From: Candidatus Nitrosopumilus sp.
Lineage (GTDB): Archaea; Thermoproteota; Nitrososphaeria; Nitrososphaerales; Nitrosopumilaceae
Direction of reading: 5' to 3'
DNA length: 11,523 nt
Assembly (NCBI GenBank): GCA_029860565.1
Contig: JAOUAY010000030.1
Coordinates: 1-11,523 of the forward strand
The notes under the pieces: generated by a model
Database searches by the model: none
Told to the model about the DNA's origin: nothing
The model's input: the letters and a program-made list of their open reading frames with translations, nothing else
In this document: one piece after another, positions 1-6,308 of the stretch
How positions within the stretch are numbered: position 1 is the first letter of the stretch
How the letters are laid out: every line of letters begins with the position of its first letter
Position numbers and translations under genes: made by a program

Positions 1-357
1 ATAAATATGTCCAGAATCATTTAATTTTTTGAAGACATCTTGAACAAATGCTATATTTTCAGGAGAGCTTGTTTTGTAAAAAAAATCAAACTTGATGTTA
101 AACGCAGAAAAATCATCATAATCACGTCGATTCCAATGGGCAACATATTCAGATGGAGTTTTTCCTTCTTTTTCGGATTGAATTAAAATTGGAGTTCCAT
201 AATCATCAGACGCGCAGACATAGTATGCCTCCACCCCATTTAATTTTAAAAATCTAGTTGTTACGTCAGCAGGAAGATACGTTGATGCGACGTGTCCTAA
301 ATGGATTTCACCGTTTGCATAAGGCAATGCACTTGTAATGATAGCTTTCTTGTTCAT
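1..357 (-). CDS. metG: Methionyl-tRNA synthetase, N-terminal part (cut by window edge)
   Basis: This is the first 119 codons of a class I aminoacyl-tRNA synthetase that charges tRNA-Met with methionine in the cytoplasm; the rest lies beyond position 1. Reading the minus strand from the ATG at 357-355 gives a start typical of MetRS: MNKKAIITSALPYANGEIHL followed by GH. The ITSALPYANG segment and the HLGH variant of the class I HIGH signature (about residues 19-22) belong to the ATP-binding Rossmann fold. The following FLKLNGVEAYYVCASDDYGTP region is the usual MetRS continuation. The gene starts 37 nt after the ahcY stop on the same strand. I see no convincing TATA box in that gap, so co-transcription with ahcY is likely and would link methionine use with the S-adenosylmethionine cycle. 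The KMSKS loop, zinc knuckle and anticodon domain are outside the window. Identification is secure; length cannot be judged. Confidence 0.95.
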   Translation of the reverse strand, partial: MNKKAIITSALPYANGEIHLGHVASTYLPADVTTRFLKLNGVEAYYVCASDDYGTPILIQSEKEGKTPSEYVAHWNRRDYDDFSAFNIKFDFFYKTSSPENIAFVQDVFKKLNDSGHIY

Positions 358-394
358 CAGATATTATTTGAACGTGTTATTGAGGTTAAGAAGT

Positions 395-1636
395 TTACCA
401 GTTGTTTGCATACTTTACTTGTTCAGAAGTAAGTTTGTCAATTTTAACATCCATTGCATTAAGAGCATCAACAGCTACTTGTTTATCGATTTCTTTAGGG
501 ACATCGATAATTTTGTTTTCCATTTTGTTATGATTTTTAAGAATATACAAAACAGATAGGATTTGATTTGAGAAAGACTGAGCCATAACTTCTGGTGGGT
601 GTCCTTCTGCTGCAACTAAATTTGCAAGACGACCTTGTCCAATTAGATAAACTATTTTTCCATTTTTTAAAGTACATTCATCAAGATTAGGTCTTACCTC
701 TTTAACAGATTTTGATGATTTTAGTAAAAATTTACTGTCAATTTCCACATCAAAGTGACCCACATTACCCATGATTGCGCCATTTTTCATTTGTAAAATA
801 TGCTCTTTTCTAATGACACTTGTCATTCCAGTACATGTTACAAACATGTCACCAATCTTTGCAGCCTGAGACATTGGCATTACTTCAAATCCATCCATGT
901 GAGCTTCAAGTCCTTTGATTGGATCTATCTCAGTAACAATTACTTTCGAGCCCATTCCATGAAATCGTGATGCAACACCACGTCCAACCCAACCATATCC
1001 AACTACAACAACACGTTTTGATGCCATAAGGAGATTCATTGCGCGTAAATAGCCGTCAATAGTACTTTGGCCAGTGCCGTATCTATTATCAAACATATGT
1101 TTTGTTTGAGCTTCATTGACTAAAATCACAGGATAACGAAGTTTGCCTTGATTTTCCACAGCCCTGATTCTGGTGACACCGGCGGTAGTTTCCTCTGTAG
1201 CCCCTAGAACTTTCATGTCTTTGAATCGTTTGTCAAAATGAGCTTTGATATTCATATCAGCACCATCATCAGTTAGAATGGTTGGTTTATGTTTCAACAC
1301 TTGATCAATGCACCAATCATAATCTTTGACGGATTGACCATGCCAGGAATAAACATGAATTCCCTGAGATGCCAAATATGCCGCAATGTTATCCTGAGTA
1401 GTTAACGGATTTCCACCACAACATGCAACAGTTGCACCCAATTCTTTAGCGCCCATAAGTAAAACAGAAGTTTCTTTTGTAATGTGTAAGCAAAAACCAA
1501 GTGTGACACCTTTGAGTGGTTTTGATTTTTTATAGCGATTAATTGTATTGTCTAAAATTTGCATATGAGATCTAGCCCATTCATAAGATAATTTGCCTTC
1601 TTTGATCAATTTTGAACTAGTCTTAACTTTGCTCAA
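395..1636 (-). CDS. ahcY: S-adenosyl-L-homocysteine hydrolase (adenosylhomocysteinase)
   Basis: This NAD-dependent cytosolic enzyme splits S-adenosylhomocysteine into adenosine and homocysteine, removing the inhibitory product of methyltransferases. At 413 residues it has the length of archaeal/bacterial forms. Visible landmarks are NPLTTQD (residues 76-82), EETTAG (148-153), the substrate/catalytic stretch VNEAQTKHMFDNRYGTGQS (173-191, with K179 and D183), the dinucleotide-binding loop GYGWVGRG (213-220), GNVGHFD (290-296) and GHPPEVMAQSFSNQ near the C terminus. It ends SEQVKYANNW; archaeal proteins commonly lack the Lys/Tyr tail of the eukaryotic enzyme. The start is TTG at 1636-1634: there is no in-frame ATG before the upstream stop, and a TTTATA box lies 25 nt upstream, which fits a leaderless mRNA. 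It is divergent from the Rieske gene and upstream of metG. Some archaeal homologues prefer S-inosylhomocysteine (established for a methanogen); nothing here decides that. Confidence 0.97.
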   Translation of the reverse strand: MSKVKTSSKLIKEGKLSYEWARSHMQILDNTINRYKKSKPLKGVTLGFCLHITKETSVLLMGAKELGATVACCGGNPLTTQDNIAAYLASQGIHVYSWHGQSVKDYDWCIDQVLKHKPTILTDDGADMNIKAHFDKRFKDMKVLGATEETTAGVTRIRAVENQGKLRYPVILVNEAQTKHMFDNRYGTGQSTIDGYLRAMNLLMASKRVVVVGYGWVGRGVASRFHGMGSKVIVTEIDPIKGLEAHMDGFEVMPMSQAAKIGDMFVTCTGMTSVIRKEHILQMKNGAIMGNVGHFDVEIDSKFLLKSSKSVKEVRPNLDECTLKNGKIVYLIGQGRLANLVAAEGHPPEVMAQSFSNQILSVLYILKNHNKMENKIIDVPKEIDKQVAVDALNAMDVKIDKLTSEQVKYANNW

Positions 1637-1658
1637 TAATATGGCATATGAATTGGGC

Positions 1659-1664
1659 TATAAA
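1659..1664 (-). promoter_or_regulatory. TATA box of ahcY
   Basis: On the minus strand this reads TTTATA, centred 25 nt before the TTG start of ahcY. That is the spacing expected between an archaeal TATA box and the transcription start when the mRNA has no leader. It supports TTG as the true start. Confidence 0.6.
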
Positions 1665-1681
1665 GTTCTATCATGCGAATG

Positions 1682-1689
1682 TAAATAAA
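1682..1689 (+). promoter_or_regulatory. TATA-like box of the Rieske gene
   Basis: TAAATAAA centred about 26 nt before the TTG at 1712, consistent with a leaderless transcript. It lies only about 18 nt from the oppositely directed ahcY box, so the two promoters almost touch and their initiation complexes may compete. Confidence 0.5.
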
Positions 1690-1711
1690 TGACAAGAATA
1701 TTAGAAAAATA

Positions 1712-2014
1712 TTGACCTGGAAGAAAATTGCAGACAAAGGTGAAGTTGCTGCAGGTAAGGGCAAAGCTTTCAAAATTGACGGAAAGCAAGTTGCAATTTT
1801 CAATCAAGACGGATACCATGCAATGGATGATCTTTGTGTACATCAAGACGGATCAATTGCACCAGGTAAATTAGATGGCGATATTGTAGAATGTCCATTA
1901 CACTTTTGGCACTACAATATTAAAACAGGGGAACTCATGGATTATCTCAAAGAAGTAAAACTTGAAACATATCCCGTGCAATCTCGAGATGATGGTATCT
2001 ATATTGACATTTAA
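1712..2014 (+). CDS. Small Rieske [2Fe-2S] ferredoxin-like protein
   Basis: A 100-residue protein consisting of a single Rieske domain, with no signal peptide or membrane helix, so a soluble cytoplasmic electron carrier or a small subunit. The two cluster-binding motifs are complete: C42-V-H44 and C61-P-L-H64, separated by 16 residues, which is the C-x-H-x(15-17)-C-x-x-H pattern of the family. The flanking text (IFNQDGYHAMDDLCVH, and ECPLHFWHYNIKTGE after the second motif) resembles dioxygenase ferredoxins and NirD-type nitrite reductase small subunits. No oxygenase or reductase partner gene is adjacent, so the electron acceptor is unknown. The start is TTG at 1712; the only nearby ATG (1689) is out of frame and soon hits a stop, and a TATA-like box sits 26 nt upstream. 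A respiratory Rieske protein is unlikely because the membrane anchor is missing. Confidence 0.92.
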   Translation: MTWKKIADKGEVAAGKGKAFKIDGKQVAIFNQDGYHAMDDLCVHQDGSIAPGKLDGDIVECPLHFWHYNIKTGELMDYLKEVKLETYPVQSRDDGIYIDI

Positions 2015-2074
2015 TCATACAAAATAGATTGGCATTTCAGGATAATTCCACAGGGTTAAAATTTGACCCATTAT

Positions 2075-2274
2075 TCATTCTACGACAATTTCAGTGAATT
2101 CTAAACGATTATCCGTATCTTTTGCAGACTTGGCAATACTCAATCACCCGATAAATGTAATGCAGGCACGTACACCGTAGGATTAGATTCAGTATAGGAC
2201 GATAAAACATTCTTTGAAAATAATTTTGATACACGTTAGAGCGCATCTAAGAAATGATTTAATTGATTTTTGAT
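2075..2274 (-). pseudogene. Possible decayed reading frame, unidentified
   Basis: Read on the minus strand, this interval gives protein-like text broken by stops and a frame change. One frame reads NQLNHFLDAL, a stop, then RVSKLFSKN and on through TVYVPALHLSGD to a TGA near 2145. A neighbouring frame continues directly as LSIAKSAKDTDNRLEFTEI VVE and ends with TGA at 2077-2075. Joined, they would make a polypeptide of about 65 residues with a plausible amino acid composition, and the region is less AT-extreme than other spacers here. I do not recognise the family. Short open stretches occur by chance, so this is weak; a regulatory or small-RNA role for the same DNA is an equal alternative. Confidence 0.2.
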
Positions 2275-2275
2275 C

Positions 2276-2302
2276 TATGCCTAAAATTAAAATCGAGGCA
2301 TA
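2276..2302. promoter_or_regulatory. Operator-like inverted repeat upstream of nadE
   Basis: A perfect 7-bp inverted repeat, TATGCCT at 2276-2282 and AGGCATA at 2296-2302, separated by 13 nt. The half-site centres are 20 bp apart, about two helical turns, as expected for a dimeric DNA-binding protein. The right half abuts the TATA-like box of nadE. The same TGCCTA/TAGGCA core recurs in the nre and ychF promoters. Confidence 0.45.
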
Positions 2303-2304
2303 AG

Positions 2305-2310
2305 TTTTAT
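2305..2310 (+). promoter_or_regulatory. TATA-like box of nadE
   Basis: TTTTAT centred about 26 nt before the TTG at 2333, matching the leaderless spacing seen in this window. It lies directly downstream of the inverted repeat. Confidence 0.45.
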
Positions 2311-2332
2311 TCACACACATTCTAAAAAATAA

Positions 2333-3127
2333 TTGTTGAATCCTGACATCATAAATGAAATAACAAATCAAGATTATTCTGCAATTACCGAAACAATTGA
2401 AAAATTTGTATCCAAACAAATTGAAAAAAGTCATGCAAAAGGAGTCATTTTAGGATTAAGTGGAGGCATAGATTCAGCAGTGCTATCTTACATTTGTAAA
2501 AGAAAACTAAAAGACAAAACACTTGCATTAATAATGCCAGACACCACAATCACGCCCGAATCAGAAACGGAGGATGCACTCAAAATAATTGCGTTGACAG
2601 GAATAGAATACAAACTAATCGACATCAATCCAATCATAAATGAATACACTACACATATTGAATCAAATGAAAAGTCCAGTGGGAATCTTCGAGCAAGAGT
2701 CAGAACAAATATTTTGTATTACTATGCAAACTCCAAAAACTATCTCGTCTTAGGTTCAAGTGATAAAAGTGAGTATATGATCGGGTATTTTACTAAATTT
2801 GGAGATGGGGCATCAGACATCACGCCAATTATTTCATTATACAAGCTTCAGGTAAGAGAAATTGCAAAGTATTTGGGAGTGCCAGAAAATATTATTTCAA
2901 AAAAGAGCAGCCCACACCTATGGAAAGAACACGAAGCTGAAAAAGAATTAGGAATACCATATGAAAAAATTGATTCTATTTTGTATTGTTTATTGGATAA
3001 AAAATTAACCATAGATGAAACTGAAAAAATTACTCAAATAGATAAATCCATTATTGAAAAAATTAATCAATTGATGATAAACAGTGAACATAAAAGATCA
3101 CCACCACAGAAACCAAATGGAGATTAG
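2333..3127 (+). CDS. nadE: NAD+ synthase, ammonia-dependent type
   Basis: Catalyses the last step of NAD biosynthesis: ATP-dependent amidation of deamido-NAD. The 264-residue protein is a single synthetase domain with no N-terminal glutaminase (nitrilase) domain, so ammonia is the expected nitrogen donor, which suits an ammonia-using archaeon. Visible motifs are the PP-loop SGGIDSA (residues 43-49), NLRARVRT (118-125), the deamido-NAD/ATP region GSSDKSEYMIGYFTKFGDGA (141-160) followed by SDITPI, and the C-terminal SSPHLWKEHEAEKELGIPY (192-210). The tail HKRSPPQKP matches the basic, proline-containing end common in archaeal NadE. The start is TTG at 2333; a second TTG follows immediately at 2336 and cannot be excluded. 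The TATA spacing favours 2333. The stop is 2 nt before the cysS ATG, so the two genes form an operon. Confidence 0.95.
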   Translation: MLNPDIINEITNQDYSAITETIEKFVSKQIEKSHAKGVILGLSGGIDSAVLSYICKRKLKDKTLALIMPDTTITPESETEDALKIIALTGIEYKLIDINPIINEYTTHIESNEKSSGNLRARVRTNILYYYANSKNYLVLGSSDKSEYMIGYFTKFGDGASDITPIISLYKLQVREIAKYLGVPENIISKKSSPHLWKEHEAEKELGIPYEKIDSILYCLLDKKLTIDETEKITQIDKSIIEKINQLMINSEHKRSPPQKPNGD

Positions 3128-3129
3128 GC

Positions 3130-4539
3130 ATGAAACTGCATGACACATTATCAAATTTAGAACAAAAAGTAGACGTTTCAAAAAAAGTGAAAATTTATCT
3201 TTGTGGAGTAACCGTTTATGATGAATCTCACATAGGACATGCCAGAACAATCATAGTTTTTGATGTTTTAAGAAAATATTTGGAAAGTAAAGATATTGAA
3301 ATTGAATTTGTTCAAAACTTTACTGATGTGGATGACAAAATCATAAATCGAGCAAAAGTAGAAAATACATCTGCAGAAAACATCAGTGTCAAATACATTG
3401 ACAATTATTTCAAGGACTTTGATGGACTAAATGTTAAACGAGCAACAAACTATCCAAAAGCAACAGAACACATAGAAGACATTATCAAATTTATTGAAGA
3501 ATTAATCAAAAAGGAAAGTGCATACACTTCAAAAAACGGAGTTTATTTTTCAGTATCAAGATTTTTAGAATACGGTAAACTATCTAAAAAGAAAATAGAT
3601 GAACTTCAGTCAGGATCAAGAATTGAAATAGACGAAGAAAAAAAAGATCCATTGGATTTTGCAGTATGGAAATTCTCAGATACAGAACCAACATGGAATA
3701 GTCCATGGGGCAAGGGAAGGCCAGGATGGCATATTGAATGCTCAGCAATGAGCATAAAGTATCTGGGAGAAAACTTTGATATTCACGGAGGGGGGAGAGA
3801 TCTCATTTTCCCTCACCATGAAAACGAAATTGCACAATCAGAATCATGCACAGGTATTCAATTTGCCAAAATCTGGATGCATGTAGGAATGGTAACGATA
3901 AATGGTGAAAAAATGTCAAAATCAATTGGAAATGTAAAATCCATTAAGCATGTTTTAGAAAACTGGGGTTCCAATGTGATCAGATTATTCTGCTTATCGG
4001 GGCACTATTCCAAACCTATTGATTATTCTGAAGAATTGTTAGAAGAGAATCTTACAAAATGGAGACAGGTTGAGACATGTTATTATGAACTAATTCATGC
4101 CGACAGTGAAAACAGTGAGGAAATTAAATCAATTATTGAAAAACTAAGCACTGAATTTAACAATGCATTAGAAGACGACTTAAACACACATCTTGCATTA
4201 TCGGCATTTTTTCAACTAGTCAAAGAAACCAATAGATTGGCAGCTGATGAAAGACTCGGAAAAGAGAATGCTCACATCATTAAAATTGAATTAAAAAGAA
4301 TGTTGAAAATTTTGGGATTAAGAATTCCAGATATAACTGAAGATGAAAAACAAAAAATCGATGAATTAATCAGGAATAGAGAACAATTTAGAAAAGAAAA
4401 ACAATTTGAGGATGCAGATAAAATTCGAGATAAACTAAACGAAATGAACATTGAATTAATTGATCACAGAGAAAAAACAATTTGGATGCGAAAAGAAAAA
4501 ATCAAAGCTGAAAATCAAAAATTAGGGCATGCTAATTAG
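3130..4539 (+). CDS. cysS: Cysteinyl-tRNA synthetase
   Basis: Class I aminoacyl-tRNA synthetase that charges tRNA-Cys. The length of 469 residues is normal. The HIGH motif is intact at residues 34-37 (ESHIGHART) and KMSKS at 261-265 (GEKMSKSIGN). The zinc site that recognises the cysteine thiol is complete: C25 (YLCGVTVYD), C204 (GWHIECSAMS), H229 and E233 (FPHHENE), with spacing equal to that of the E. coli enzyme. The helical C-terminal region contains the usual REQFRKEKQFEDADKIRDKL segment. A direct CysRS means this lineage does not depend solely on the SepRS/SepCysS route used by some methanogens. The ATG at 3130 follows the nadE stop by 2 nt in the string TAGGCATG, so translation is probably coupled to nadE. 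The product is unambiguous. Confidence 0.98.
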   Translation: MKLHDTLSNLEQKVDVSKKVKIYLCGVTVYDESHIGHARTIIVFDVLRKYLESKDIEIEFVQNFTDVDDKIINRAKVENTSAENISVKYIDNYFKDFDGLNVKRATNYPKATEHIEDIIKFIEELIKKESAYTSKNGVYFSVSRFLEYGKLSKKKIDELQSGSRIEIDEEKKDPLDFAVWKFSDTEPTWNSPWGKGRPGWHIECSAMSIKYLGENFDIHGGGRDLIFPHHENEIAQSESCTGIQFAKIWMHVGMVTINGEKMSKSIGNVKSIKHVLENWGSNVIRLFCLSGHYSKPIDYSEELLEENLTKWRQVETCYYELIHADSENSEEIKSIIEKLSTEFNNALEDDLNTHLALSAFFQLVKETNRLAADERLGKENAHIIKIELKRMLKILGLRIPDITEDEKQKIDELIRNREQFRKEKQFEDADKIRDKLNEMNIELIDHREKTIWMRKEKIKAENQKLGHAN

Positions 4540-4558
4540 GACATACTAATCATTGTTA

Positions 4559-4600
4559 TGCCTAAAAAAATTAGGTGAATCTAATTAGTCGAATCTAATT
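4559..4600. repeat. Clustered short repeats after cysS
   Basis: Between cysS and the next gene lie a small perfect inverted repeat (CCTAA 4561-4565, 5-nt loop of A, TTAGG 4571-4575) and a direct repeat GAATCTAATT at 4577-4586 and 4591-4600, 14 nt apart. CTAATTAG, itself a palindrome, occurs at 4532-4539 over the cysS stop and again at 4581-4588. The segment begins with another TGCCTAA (4559-4565). It may be a binding-site cluster or a weak terminator; the stem is too short to be convincing as a hairpin. Confidence 0.4.
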
Positions 4601-4609
4601 TTCACAGTG

Positions 4610-4617
4610 TTTAATAC
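4610..4617 (+). promoter_or_regulatory. TATA box for the small membrane protein gene
   Basis: TTTAATAC is the best TATA-like element in the spacer. It is centred 26 nt before the ATG at 4639, the fourth codon of the longer reading frame, rather than before the ATG at 4630. If the mRNA is leaderless, the real start is 4639. Confidence 0.45.
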
Positions 4618-4629
4618 AATTAAAAATAA

Positions 4630-4923
4630 ATGAAACCCATGAACGCATGGAGTAAGTTTTGGGAATGGTATGAAAATAAAATATTAGGAAGTATAATACT
4701 AATTGCAATAATACAATTCATTCAGATTCCGCACATGGTGTGGAATGCAGACATTATGTTAGAAGCAGGAATTGTATCTAGAGTTCACCCTGTTATCGAT
4801 TGGTTCTTGTATGGAGTTGACTTAATTGAGATTATTTCAATTATCAATGTTGGAATGATCATGTTCAGTCTAATTAAGAAAAAAAGAGATCAAAAAAGAC
4901 AAATTAAAAAAATACAAGAGTAA
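4630..4923 (+). CDS. Small two-helix membrane protein, function unknown
   Basis: I do not recognise this 97-residue protein. It has an aromatic amphipathic start (WSKFWEWYENK), a hydrophobic helix at about residues 18-37 (LGSIILIAIIQFIQIPHMVW), a short external or internal loop, a second hydrophobic segment at about residues 56-82 (VIDWFLYGVDLIEIISIINVGMI region), and a strongly basic tail (KKKRDQKRQIKKIQE). By the positive-inside rule the basic C terminus should be cytoplasmic, giving an even number of crossings with both ends inside. ATG codons at 4630 and 4639 are both possible starts; the TATA position favours 4639 (94 residues). It follows cysS in the same direction, with a repeat-containing spacer and its own promoter, and converges with nre. 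Confidence 0.75.
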   Translation: MKPMNAWSKFWEWYENKILGSIILIAIIQFIQIPHMVWNADIMLEAGIVSRVHPVIDWFLYGVDLIEIISIINVGMIMFSLIKKKRDQKRQIKKIQE

Positions 4924-5049
4924 ATTTTTAGATTTCTAAACAGCATAATTAGAATAATTTGTTTTCAAAAATTTCATCATCCATAGTTTCATTCTTTTAT
5001 TAAAAATCTAAGATTTATTCACTCTCATTTAAAAAGAACAAAAATACGT
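4924..5049. repeat. Palindromes between convergent genes
   Basis: Two short palindromes lie in the spacer between the convergent membrane protein and nre genes: TTTAGA-TT-TCTAAA at 4927-4940, immediately after the upstream stop, and AAATCT-A-AGATTT at 5004-5016. T-runs useful for termination are present on both strands: T5 at 4925-4929 for the plus-strand gene, and A5 at 5031-5035 and 5041-5045 before position 5050, which read as T-runs for nre. I read the spacer as a bidirectional termination region. Confidence 0.4.
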
Positions 5050-6207
5050 TCAAAAAAAATCAGAGAGTATTTTTTGCCTCATCAATCCAAGGATATTCCC
5101 ATGCGCAAGCCATTCAGATTTACTAACGCTCATTTTACTTGAAGCCAATAACAAAGCAGCATCAAAATTATCAGAAATTATCGGATTTTGTTTCATAGCT
5201 TTACGAACTCCTTCACGAATTTGCCATACGCCTACAGGAACAGCATATTCTGGTCTAATTTCCCGTAAAATAACAACTCCTGCTTGAATTTTCTTTTCAA
5301 CCAAATATTCCAAGACTCCCAATTTAGCAGCAAAATAAGCACCAGCTATTGCAGGAGAATGATCAATACCGCGTGCATCCTCATAGTCAGAACCAAACCC
5401 CAAAACACCATTGGAAAACCATGCTTCAATCATCTCATAGACCCATCTATGAGGAAATAAAACAATGCTGAAAACATTTCCCAAGTGTGCATAAGAAAAA
5501 ACTCTACAAGAATCAATTAAACTATTATCTAAAATTTCATCAGTGAGGGATTTGCAAATGATATCATCAGTTGCAGTTATACTCCATTTAGTTGGAACTA
5601 GTTTTCTTTTATGTCCCAGCATTCCAATGCTAAAACATTTTTGAATTTTTGAAATTTCAATTCCAGAATGATATAAATTTAAAACCGCATCTTGGGCTTT
5701 CAAGTCTTTGTCATAGTATATTTTTTCAATGGATTTTACAGAAGTTGTTCCTGAAAATTTTGCAGATTTTATTTCCCCAATAGGGCCAAATGGTGCACTT
5801 TCACCATCAATGGAAATATTAGATGACGGAGATTTTTTAAATATCAAGTCAGAATCAAGTGGTTTTGAAGACATGGCAACTTCTTGAAGATTTTCAATGT
5901 AACGTCCATCAGTTTGATCAATTGAAATTTTTTGTATGCCACGAACTAAATTTAATCTAAAATTAACTATGTCTTTTAATGACTTACCTATCCATTTTTC
6001 AGGGCTATCAAGCAAGCTCGTATCACCATGAATTGGTGGAACCATTGGACCAACAAAGACTTTAGGATAATTATAAGAACCTACAAAAACAGATGGCGGA
6101 CTTGTACCGCTTATAGAATCAGAAGAAAACAGATTCCCATGTTTTGAAAGTGTTTCATTCCATTTAGCCAATATTGAACGTCGAATTTCTTGAGAATCAG
6201 AAGACAT
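5050..6207 (-). CDS. nreA: Nre-family archaeal DNA repair protein with C-terminal PIP box
   Basis: A 385-residue protein of the archaeal Nre family (COG1602), implicated by genetics in Haloferax in repair of DNA damage. The family hallmark is near the N terminus: SPPSVFVGSYNYPKVFVGPM (37-56), then VPP and GDTSLLDSPEKW (61-72). Further conserved text includes RVFSYAHLGNVFSIVLFPHRW, AWFSNGVLGFGSDYEDARGI and LREIRPEYAVPVGVWQIREGVR. The last eight residues, QKILSDFF (378-385), are an exact match to the PCNA-interacting consensus Q-x-x-[LIM]-x-x-F-F, so binding to the sliding clamp is expected. Many Nre proteins begin with a cysteine-rich zinc-binding segment before SPPSVFVG; here the first 36 residues contain no cysteine at all. 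The start is ATG at 6207, with a TATA-like TTAATA about 28 nt upstream. It is divergent from the btuF-like gene. The choice of nreA over nreB is less certain than the family. Confidence 0.85.
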   Translation of the reverse strand: MSSDSQEIRRSILAKWNETLSKHGNLFSSDSISGTSPPSVFVGSYNYPKVFVGPMVPPIHGDTSLLDSPEKWIGKSLKDIVNFRLNLVRGIQKISIDQTDGRYIENLQEVAMSSKPLDSDLIFKKSPSSNISIDGESAPFGPIGEIKSAKFSGTTSVKSIEKIYYDKDLKAQDAVLNLYHSGIEISKIQKCFSIGMLGHKRKLVPTKWSITATDDIICKSLTDEILDNSLIDSCRVFSYAHLGNVFSIVLFPHRWVYEMIEAWFSNGVLGFGSDYEDARGIDHSPAIAGAYFAAKLGVLEYLVEKKIQAGVVILREIRPEYAVPVGVWQIREGVRKAMKQNPIISDNFDAALLLASSKMSVSKSEWLAHGNILGLMRQKILSDFF

Positions 6208-6216
6208 TGTAAATTA

Positions 6217-6245
6217 TGCCTAAAATATGCCTATTAAGTTGCCTA
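6217..6245. promoter_or_regulatory. Three TGCCTA hexamers spaced 11-12 nt in the nre/btuF-like divergent region
   Basis: TGCCTA occurs at 6217-6222, 6228-6233 and 6240-6245, so the copies recur on the same face of the helix. On the nre strand they read TAGGCA. The outermost copy (TTAGGCA at 6246-6240) sits just upstream of the nre TATA box, and the other two lie between that box and the ATG, where a bound protein would block initiation. Confidence 0.5.
6232..6239 (-). promoter_or_regulatory. TATA-like box of nre
   Basis: On the minus strand this reads CTTAATAG, centred about 28 nt before the ATG at 6207. It is sandwiched between two copies of the TAGGCA motif. Confidence 0.45.
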
Positions 6246-6279
6246 ATTGCAAAAATTGGTGGATTGTTAACGGATGATG

Positions 6280-6286
6280 TTTAAGA
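6280..6286 (+). promoter_or_regulatory. TATA-like box of the btuF-like gene
   Basis: TTTAAGA centred 26 nt before the GTG at 6309. This supports the GTG start and a leaderless transcript. Confidence 0.5.
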
Positions 6287-6308
6287 GATAATTTCCAAAC
6301 AAAGAAAC

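Larger units (their letters stand above)
2015..2332. other. Gene-free stretch between Rieske gene and nadE
   Basis: About 318 nt with no intact gene. The nadE end holds a 7-bp inverted repeat and a TATA-like box. The middle contains a stop-interrupted, protein-like text on the minus strand (described separately). A weak hairpin is possible at 2054-2070 (GGGTT, 7-nt loop, GACCC). No tRNA cloverleaf or T-rich terminator is evident. A small RNA cannot be excluded. Confidence 0.6.

Noticed and set aside
338..559. Plus-strand open frame opposite the end of ahcY
   Set aside because: It lies antisense to the well-identified ahcY C terminus and the metG start; it has a hydrophobic, low-information composition and no promoter.
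2189..2434. Minus-strand frame of about 80 codons overlapping the nadE start
   Set aside because: It overlaps the nadE promoter and N terminus, and its composition is hydrophobic and cysteine-rich without a recognisable motif. A different frame in the same spacer looks more protein-like.
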